A DNA stretch of 19,081 bases from NCBI GenBank assembly GCA_934133175.1, contig CAKPAX010000026.1, positions 1 to 19,081 of the forward strand. Direction: 5' to 3'. The stretch is from an uncultured Clostridia bacterium (GTDB lineage: Bacteria > Bacillota > Clostridia > TANB77 > CAG-508). The notes under the pieces are model-generated. The model was not told where the DNA came from. It searched no databases and saw only the letters and a list, made by a program, of their open reading frames with translations. The position numbers were made by a program, and so were the translations under genes. Shown piece by piece: positions 14,754 through 19,081 of the stretch (positions are counted from its first letter, which is position 1; every line of letters begins with the position of its first letter).

Positions 14754-15251
14754 TTATTCAGCGTCTTTAGCTTCTTCTTTTTTTTCTTCTATTGGTGCTA
14801 CAACTTCTTTTGTAGCTGGTGCTTCAGTTTCAACTGTTTCAACAACTTCTTCAGCTGGTTCTTCTACTAAATCTTCTTTAACAACTATTTCTTTGTCTTC
14901 AATTCTTGCTCCTACTAATTCTTTAGTTTTAGCAGCTTTACCAACTCTGTCTCTTAGATAGTATAATTTAGCTCTTCTAGCTTTACCAACTCTTACTAAT
15001 TCTACTTTTTCTACTAATGGTGAGTGAATTAAGAATGTTTTTTCAACACCAACACCATAAGATGTTTTTCTTACAGTAAATGTTTCGTTTAATCCTCCAC
15101 CTTGTTTTTTAATTATAATTCCTTCAAATACTTGAATTCTTTCTTTGTTTCCTTCTTTTATTCTTACATGAACTTTAACAGTATTACCAACTTTTAATTC
15201 TGGTATTTTATTTTTTAGTTGTTCATGTTCAATAGATTTTATTATATCCAT
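14754..15251 (-). CDS. rplS: Ribosomal protein L19 with an acidic C-terminal extension
   Basis: L19 of the large ribosomal subunit, at the interface with 16S rRNA. Residues 1-113 are a normal L19: IKSIEHEQLK, VGNTVKVHVRIKEGNKERIQVFEG, GGGLNETFTVRK, GVGVEKTFLIHSP and VGKARRAKLYYLRD. The protein is usually about 115 residues, but here it continues to 165. The extra 50 residues are rich in Glu, Val and Ala (EEPAEEVVETVETE; EEKKEEAKDAE at the end) and are probably disordered. The frame is open with no sign of a frameshift, and the stop lies 2 bases before the terminator stem. The start follows AGGAGG (about 10-base spacing). Last gene of the ylxM-ffh-rpsP operon, 40 bases after trmD. Confidence 0.95.
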   Translation of the reverse strand: MDIIKSIEHEQLKNKIPELKVGNTVKVHVRIKEGNKERIQVFEGIIIKKQGGGLNETFTVRKTSYGVGVEKTFLIHSPLVEKVELVRVGKARRAKLYYLRDRVGKAAKTKELVGARIEDKEIVVKEDLVEEPAEEVVETVETEAPATKEVVAPIEEKKEEAKDAE

Positions 15252-15284
15252 TTTAGAATATCCTCCTTCTTTTATTATTGAGCG

Positions 15285-15300
15285 GTGCTACTTAAAGCAC
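15285..15300 (-). promoter_or_regulatory. Small hairpin before rplS, possible L19 leader element
   Basis: On the minus strand GTGCT (15300-15296) pairs with AGCAC (15289-15285) around TTAAGT, which includes the trmD stop codon, and ACCGCTCA follows. Firmicutes often carry an autoregulatory leader just before rplS, and the position fits. I cannot confirm a match to that RNA family, and the stem is only 5 bp. Confidence 0.35.
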
Positions 15301-16017
15301 TTCATTTTTGATTTTATTTAATATTGCCTTATCTTCTTCAGACAATTCTATTTTTTCCAAAAGTTCTGGTCTTTTTAGAAAAGTATTTTTTAAAGATTGA
15401 TATTTTCGCCAATCTTCAATATTCTTATGATGTCCTGAAATTAATACATCTGGAACCTTTTCATTTTCGAAAAGTTCTGGTCTTGTATATTGTGGATATT
15501 CAAGTAATCCATTAGAAAAAGATTCTTCTTCAATTGATTCTTTATTTATAATTCCGTCAATATATCTACTTACAGAATCTATAAGTACCATTGCTGGAAT
15601 CTCTCCACCTGTTAATACATAATTACCTATTGAAATTTCTTCATCAACAATTTTATCAATTGCTCTTTGATCAATTCCCTCATAATGTCCACATAAAATT
15701 ATTAAATGTTGTTCTTTGCTTAAATTTTCTACCACTTGCTGATTCAAAACTTTTCCTTGTGGTGACATATATATAACTTTAGCGTTTTTCTTTTCTTTTA
15801 TAGAATTGTAACTATCTAAAACTACATCAGGTCTTATTACCATACCTGCTCCGCCACCATATGGAGTATCATCTACTTTTTTGTGTTTATCTTTTGAAAA
15901 ATCTCTAATATTTATTAAATTAATATCTATTAGTTCTTTCTCTTGTGCTCTTCCTAAAATGCTTTCTTTTACAGGTGTAAACATTTCTGGAAAAAGAGTC
16001 AAAACATCAAATTTCAT
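15292..16017 (-). CDS. trmD: tRNA (guanine-N1-)-methyltransferase TrmD
   Basis: TrmD methylates N1 of G37 in tRNAs with a G at position 36, using S-adenosylmethionine bound in a trefoil knot, and prevents +1 frameshifting. It is an essential dimeric cytoplasmic enzyme. The 241 residues match the family length. Motifs: FDVLTLFPEMF, DTPYGGGAGMV, MSPQGKVLNQ, ILCGHYEGIDQR, ISIGNYVLTGGE (knot), GLLEYPQYTRP and PDVLISGHH. The residue in front of SFSNGLLEYP, the catalytic Asp169 of E. coli (EDSF), is Glu165 here (EESF). Start choice: the ATG at 16029 overlaps the GGAGG at 16027-16023, while ATG 16017 has 5-base spacing and gives the normal N terminus. It lies 11 bases after rimM. Confidence 0.95.
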   Translation of the reverse strand: MKFDVLTLFPEMFTPVKESILGRAQEKELIDINLINIRDFSKDKHKKVDDTPYGGGAGMVIRPDVVLDSYNSIKEKKNAKVIYMSPQGKVLNQQVVENLSKEQHLIILCGHYEGIDQRAIDKIVDEEISIGNYVLTGGEIPAMVLIDSVSRYIDGIINKESIEEESFSNGLLEYPQYTRPELFENEKVPDVLISGHHKNIEDWRKYQSLKNTFLKRPELLEKIELSEEDKAILNKIKNEVL

Positions 16018-16028
16018 TTTTTCCTCCA

Positions 16029-16535
16029 TTATAATAATCCATTTATTATATGTACAATTATTTTTCTATTTTCTATATTTATTTCTTTTATGACATCTTT
16101 TATAGCTGGAAGCAAAATTTGCTTTCCTAATTCATTTTTTACAACATATATATCATTACTACCTGTATTATAAATATCTTCTAATTTTCCAAGTAATTCA
16201 TCTTCATCTGTATAAACATCTAATCCTAATAAATCTACTATATAATAAGTACCTTCATCTAGATCTTTTTCATCTTTTCTATTTACTAAAATATAGCTAT
16301 TTCTTAAACTTTCAGCATCTTCAACTTTATCAATACCTTTAAATTTAATAAGCACCATATTTTTATGATATTTAACCTCTTCAATTTCAAGTTCATACTT
16401 TTGAGATTTGTTTTTAATATATACTTTTTTTAAATCATCAAATCTGTTAATATTATCAGTAAATGGATTTACTTTTACAAATCCTTTTATTCCAAATGTA
16501 TTAACTATTTGACCAATTTCTAAAAATTCTTGCAT
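16029..16535 (-). CDS. rimM: 16S rRNA processing/30S maturation factor RimM
   Basis: RimM assists assembly of the head of the 30S subunit around S19 and 16S processing. The 168 residues have the two expected domains: an N-terminal RimM beta-barrel (LEIGQIVNTFGIKGFVKV at the start, then LIKFKGIDKVEDAESLRN) and a C-terminal PRC-barrel (GTYYIVDLLGLDVY, GKLEDIYNTGSNDIYVV, LLPAIKDVIKEI). The start ATG follows TGGAG with 5 bases between. It sits 12 bases after khpA and 11 bases before the trmD start, in the standard rpsP-khpA-rimM-trmD order. The ylqD gene found between khpA and rimM in some Bacilli is absent. Confidence 0.95.
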   Translation of the reverse strand: MQEFLEIGQIVNTFGIKGFVKVNPFTDNINRFDDLKKVYIKNKSQKYELEIEEVKYHKNMVLIKFKGIDKVEDAESLRNSYILVNRKDEKDLDEGTYYIVDLLGLDVYTDEDELLGKLEDIYNTGSNDIYVVKNELGKQILLPAIKDVIKEINIENRKIIVHIINGLL

Positions 16536-16547
16536 AAATTACTCCAA

Positions 16548-16778
16548 CTATCCTATAAATTCAATTGATACTTTCTTTTGTTCTTTGCTTGCTACTGCTT
16601 TTAATACTGTTCTTATTGATTTAGCAAGTCTACCTTGTTTTCCTATTATTTTGCCCATGTCTTCTTCAGCAACTCTTACTTCAAATATAATAGACTTTTC
16701 TCCATCAAGTTCTTTTATTTCTACTGAATCTTTATTATCTACTAAATTTAATATAATTGTTTCTAGAATTTCTTTCAT
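16548..16778 (-). CDS. khpA: KH-domain RNA-binding protein KhpA (YlqC)
   Basis: A 76-residue single KH-domain protein. The RNA-binding GxxG loop is seen in MGKIIGKQGRLAKSIR (about 41-56). In other Firmicutes KhpA pairs with KhpB/Jag and binds many RNAs, affecting cell-wall growth and division. It lies between rpsP and rimM, its usual place. The start follows GGAGG (16790-16786) with 7-base spacing. Confidence 0.93.
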   Translation of the reverse strand: MKEILETIILNLVDNKDSVEIKELDGEKSIIFEVRVAEEDMGKIIGKQGRLAKSIRTVLKAVASKEQKKVSIEFIG

Positions 16779-16825
16779 TGTCTTTCCTCCACTCTATCTT
16801 ATATGATAAGTGCATTTAGAAAATA

Positions 16826-17059
16826 CTATTTTGCTTGTTCAATTAAAGCTTTAACAGTATCTGTTGGCTTAGCACCATTTTTTATCCATTTTTCTACTTT
16901 TTCTTTATCTAAAACTATTGTAGATGGGTTTGTCATTGGATCATATGTACCAATTTGTTCAACTATTTTACCATCTCTTGGAGATCTAGAATCAGCAACT
17001 ACTATATGATAAAAAGGAGCTTTTTTCTTTCCTTCTCTTTGTAATCTTATTTTTACCAT
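16826..17059 (-). CDS. rpsP: 30S ribosomal protein S16
   Basis: S16, an early-binding protein of the 30S body. The 77 residues show the family N terminus MVKIRLQREGKKKAPFYHIV followed by VADSRSPRDG, then IGTYDPM and a C-terminal VEKWIKNGAKPTDTVKAL. It is of normal length, with Gln-Arg-Glu where many species have Lys-Arg-Met/Phe. Start choice: a GTG at 17068 overlaps the ribosome binding site GGGAGG, while ATG 17059 has 8-base spacing and matches the conserved start. It follows ffh in the operon with a gap of 52 bases. Confidence 0.97.
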   Translation of the reverse strand: MVKIRLQREGKKKAPFYHIVVADSRSPRDGKIVEQIGTYDPMTNPSTIVLDKEKVEKWIKNGAKPTDTVKALIEQAK

Positions 17060-17111
17060 TTTATTCACCTCCCTAAACTATACTATCTATATTTTTAAAA
17101 TTAATAACAAT

Positions 17112-18461
17112 TTATATTTTAAAGTTTTTTAAATCATCTGGGTTCATGCCTTTCATTAACTTTTTCATAGTTCCTTTATTTTGCATTTGTTTCATCATTT
17201 TTTGTGTCATTTCAAATGATTTTATAAACTTATTAACATCTTGTACTGTTGTTCCACTACCTTTTGCAATTCTTTGTCTTCTACTTGCATTTAATAATTT
17301 TGTATTTCTTTTTTCTTTAGTAGTCATAGAACATATCATTGCTTCTATTTTTACAAATTCTTTATCATCAACTTTTAAATCTTTTATTTGACTCATACCT
17401 GGAATCATTTTTAATAATGATGAAAATGATCCCATTTTCTTTACTTGTCTTAATTGTGCTAAATAATCATCTAAATCTAGTTCTTTTTTTCTTAGTTGTT
17501 TTTCTAATTTTTCTGCTTCTTCTAAATCAAATGCTTCTTCAGCTTTTTCTATAACAGAAAGCATATCTCCCATTCCAAGTATTCTTGATGTCATTCTATC
17601 TGGGTGAAATACTTCTATGTCACTTAATTTTTCTCCTGTTGCTGCAAATTTAATTGGTCTACCTGTTACTTTTTTTACAGATAATGCAGCACCACCACGA
17701 GTGTCACCATCCAATTTTGTAAGTACTATTCCATCTATTCCTAAATTGTCATTAAAACTTTGTGCAACATTTACTGCATCTTGACCTGTCATAGAATCTA
17801 CTACAAGTAAAATTTCATGTGGTTTAATATTTGCTTTTAGATTTCTAAGTTCTTGCATTAACTCTTCATCAATATGAAGTCTACCTGCTGTATCTATTAT
17901 AATTACATCATTTAGTTTTGACATTGCAACATTTACTGCTTGTTTTGCTATATGAACAACATCTTTTGATTGTTCATTTGCAAAAACTGGTATATTAAGT
18001 TGTGCTCCTACTACTTGCAATTGTTTTATAGCTGCTGGTCTGTAAACATCACAAGCAACTAATAATGGCTTTTTACCTTGTTTTCTTATTAAATTAGCAA
18101 GTTTTCCAGCTGTAGTAGTTTTACCAGAACCTTGTAAACCAACAAGCATTATTATTGTTGGAGGGTTTGGTGTAAAATTAATTTTACTTTCTGTTCCTCC
18201 TAATAATTCTATCATTTCATCTTTAACTATCTTTACTACTTGTTGTCCTGGCGTTAAAGATTTTAGTACTTCTTCTCCTAAAGCTTTTTCTTGTATAGTA
18301 GATATAAATTCTTTTACTATTTTGTAATTTACATCTGCCTCTAAAAGTGCAAGTTTTACTTCTCTTAACATTTCTTTTAAGTCTGATTCTGTAATTCTTG
18401 ACTTTCCTCTAATTTTTCTTGTTATTTCTTGTAATCTAGAAGATAATCCTTCAAAAGCCAT
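17112..18461 (-). CDS. ffh: Signal recognition particle protein Ffh (SRP54)
   Basis: The GTPase of the signal recognition particle, which binds signal sequences and 4.5S/6S RNA and delivers ribosomes to FtsY at the membrane. The 449 residues show the N domain (FEGLSSRLQEITRKIRG), the G domain with P-loop GLQGSGKTTTAGK at 108-120, CDVYRPAAIKQL, DTAGRLHIDEEL and TKLDGDTRGGAALS, and the methionine-rich M domain with IPGMSQIK, SRRQRIAKGSG (RNA-binding) and a Met-rich end MTQKMMKQMQNKG. The start ATG lies 7 bases after AAGGAG and 15 bases after ylxM. Confidence 0.97.
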   Translation of the reverse strand: MAFEGLSSRLQEITRKIRGKSRITESDLKEMLREVKLALLEADVNYKIVKEFISTIQEKALGEEVLKSLTPGQQVVKIVKDEMIELLGGTESKINFTPNPPTIIMLVGLQGSGKTTTAGKLANLIRKQGKKPLLVACDVYRPAAIKQLQVVGAQLNIPVFANEQSKDVVHIAKQAVNVAMSKLNDVIIIDTAGRLHIDEELMQELRNLKANIKPHEILLVVDSMTGQDAVNVAQSFNDNLGIDGIVLTKLDGDTRGGAALSVKKVTGRPIKFAATGEKLSDIEVFHPDRMTSRILGMGDMLSVIEKAEEAFDLEEAEKLEKQLRKKELDLDDYLAQLRQVKKMGSFSSLLKMIPGMSQIKDLKVDDKEFVKIEAMICSMTTKEKRNTKLLNASRRQRIAKGSGTTVQDVNKFIKSFEMTQKMMKQMQNKGTMKKLMKGMNPDDLKNFKI

Positions 18462-18476
18462 AAGTTTTCTCCTTTT

Positions 18477-18824
18477 TTAAACTAAACAATTTAATTCTTT
18501 TTTTATACTGTCTAATATGTGTTCTATTTTTTTGTCTGATGAATTTTTTTGTATTTTAGTAAGTTCTTCCAATACTGATTGGATTTTTTGTTCTTGTGTT
18601 AGTGTCTTTTTCATAAACAGTAACTTTTCTTCATATTCGAAAAGTTTTTTCTCTCCCTTCTTTATTATGTCTCTAACAGCTTGTCTTGTAATATTATTAT
18701 TTTCTGCTATTTCTGATAGAGAATAATCATTATTATAGTAGTCATTTAAAAATTCAAATTGTTTTTCAGTTAAAAGTTTGCCATACAACTGGCATAACAT
18801 ACTTATTTCAACTTTTTTTTCCAT
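18477..18824 (-). CDS. ylxM: YlxM-family helix-turn-helix protein (UPF0122)
   Basis: A 115-residue protein of the YlxM/p13 family, nearly always placed just before ffh in Firmicutes and thought to modulate signal recognition particle function. The N-terminal half is a sigma-70 region 4-like helix-turn-helix: LTEKQFEFLNDYYNNDYSLS then EIAENNNITRQAVRDIIKKGE (about 18-58). The C-terminal half is charged and helical (KIQSVLEELTKIQK), a probable coiled coil. The start ATG follows AGAGGT with 6 bases between. First gene of the operon, with a promoter directly upstream. Confidence 0.92.
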   Translation of the reverse strand: MEKKVEISMLCQLYGKLLTEKQFEFLNDYYNNDYSLSEIAENNNITRQAVRDIIKKGEKKLFEYEEKLLFMKKTLTQEQKIQSVLEELTKIQKNSSDKKIEHILDSIKKELNCLV

Positions 18825-18856
18825 TCTACTACCTCTTTAATTTGTAATGCTAATAT

Positions 18857-18885
18857 ACTTTACACCTTTTTTCTTTATTTGTCAA
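18857..18885 (-). promoter_or_regulatory. Sigma-A promoter of the ylxM-ffh-rpsP operon
   Basis: On the minus strand a perfect TTGACA (18885-18880) is followed after 17 bases by TAAAGT (18862-18857), a four-of-six -10. TATATT a few bases further is a better hexamer but has poor spacing. The predicted transcript starts about 25 bases before ylxM. Confidence 0.6.
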
Positions 18886-18897
18886 GGGTTTTGACTA

Positions 18898-18934
18898 AAA
18901 AAACGTTAAATTCACTAAAAATTTAACGTTTTTT
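18898..18934. terminator. Terminator after the Rpn-type gene, upstream of the ylxM operon
   Basis: A 14-bp perfect stem (18898-18911 with 18921-18934, loop TCACTAAAA) centred on AACGTTAAAT. A and T runs form the base of the stem on both sides. It ends transcription of the partial gene that enters from the right, before the ylxM promoter. Confidence 0.85.
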
Positions 18935-18938
18935 ATTA

Positions 18939-19081
18939 TTATTTACTTAATTTTTTTATTTCACTTTCTGTTAAACCTGTTGCTTCTTCTATTTTTTGTA
19001 ATTCCATTCCCATTTTTATTAATTTCTTGGCTATTTCAATTTTATTTTCTTTTATTCCTTCTTTTTTTCCCTCTTTTAATC
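18939..19081 (-). CDS. C-terminal end of an Rpn-family (PD-(D/E)XK) nuclease/transposase-like protein, partial
   Basis: The frame is open to the window edge and codes for 46 residues: LKEGKKEGIKENKIEIAKKL, then IKMGMELQKIEEATGLTESEI and KKLSK-stop. A Lys/Glu/Gly-repeat stretch, then IAKKLIKMGM, then a short helix-turn-helix-like EEATGLTESEI is the typical tail of Rpn/YhgA-like recombination-promoting nucleases (PDDEXK_2 transposase family), which are multi-copy in many Clostridia. The nuclease domain is outside the window, so function and integrity cannot be judged. It is followed by its own terminator. Confidence 0.65.
   Translation of the reverse strand, partial: LKEGKKEGIKENKIEIAKKLIKMGMELQKIEEATGLTESEIKKLSK

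Noticed and set aside
14571..14961. Plus-strand Phe- and Ser-rich frames across the rplS tail and terminator
   Set aside because: The Phe and Ser runs are the complement of Lys/Glu/Ala-rich L19 tail codons, and the frames cross a terminator and a promoter.
1..19081. CRISPR arrays, tRNA or rRNA genes, phage or toxin-antitoxin modules
   Set aside because: No regularly spaced repeats, cloverleaf-like sequences, conserved rRNA segments or recognisable phage/toxin genes were found on reading both strands.

Overview
The window is AT-rich DNA from an anaerobic, endospore-forming Firmicute of the Clostridia type. Three things point there: spoIVA and a gerA-type germinant-receptor operon (only spore formers have these), the gene order ylxM-ffh-rpsP-khpA-rimM-trmD-rplS (the usual Firmicutes arrangement), and strong GGAGG-type ribosome binding sites in a very A/T-biased coding background. 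The genus cannot be fixed from the sequence. No tRNA, rRNA, CRISPR array or insertion sequence was seen, and no gene-free stretch exceeds 300 bases.

Layout. (1) 1-1158, + strand: the C-terminal three quarters of spoIVA (spore coat basement layer), ending at a bidirectional terminator shared with (2) 1212-2345, - strand: a membrane-anchored transglutaminase-fold protein. (3) 2475-6742, + strand: a germinant-receptor operon A-B-C with overlapping genes, followed by a 59-residue two-helix membrane protein that was probably missed by ORF calling and resembles a receptor D subunit. The C subunit has no lipobox cysteine. (4) 6909-9293, + strand: a Lon-type ATP-dependent protease of the AAA_32 branch, behind its own promoter and a long 5' leader hairpin, closed by a strong terminator. 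(5) 9370-14628, - strand: a six-gene envelope-sugar operon with a good sigma-A promoter: GtrB/ArnC-type glycosyltransferase, GT-C membrane glycosyltransferase, WecE-type sugar aminotransferase, ATP-grasp ligase, and two overlapping EmrE-like half-transporters. (6) 14754-18824, - strand: the translation/secretion operon ylxM-ffh-rpsP-khpA-rimM-trmD-rplS. (7) 18939-19081: the C-terminal end of an Rpn-type (PD-(D/E)XK) nuclease/transposase-like protein running off the window.

How the genes work together. Regions 1 and 3 belong to spore assembly and spore germination. Region 6 is housekeeping. Region 5 is the most interesting part. Its parts list parallels the Gram-negative Arn pathway: aminotransferase, amine-modifying enzyme, undecaprenyl-phosphate sugar transferase, paired small flippase, GT-C transferase. 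Here the aminotransferase looks like WecE (dTDP-Fuc4N synthesis) and an ATP-grasp ligase takes the place of the ArnA formyltransferase. My inference is a lipid-carrier relay that puts a 4-amino-4,6-dideoxy sugar, perhaps acylated with an amino acid or other carboxylate, on a cell-surface polymer of a Gram-positive spore former. The substrate, the acylation and the acceptor are not shown by the sequence.

Start sites: in several genes the longest reading frame begins inside or upstream of the Shine-Dalgarno sequence. I chose the internal start with proper spacing and say so in each entry.
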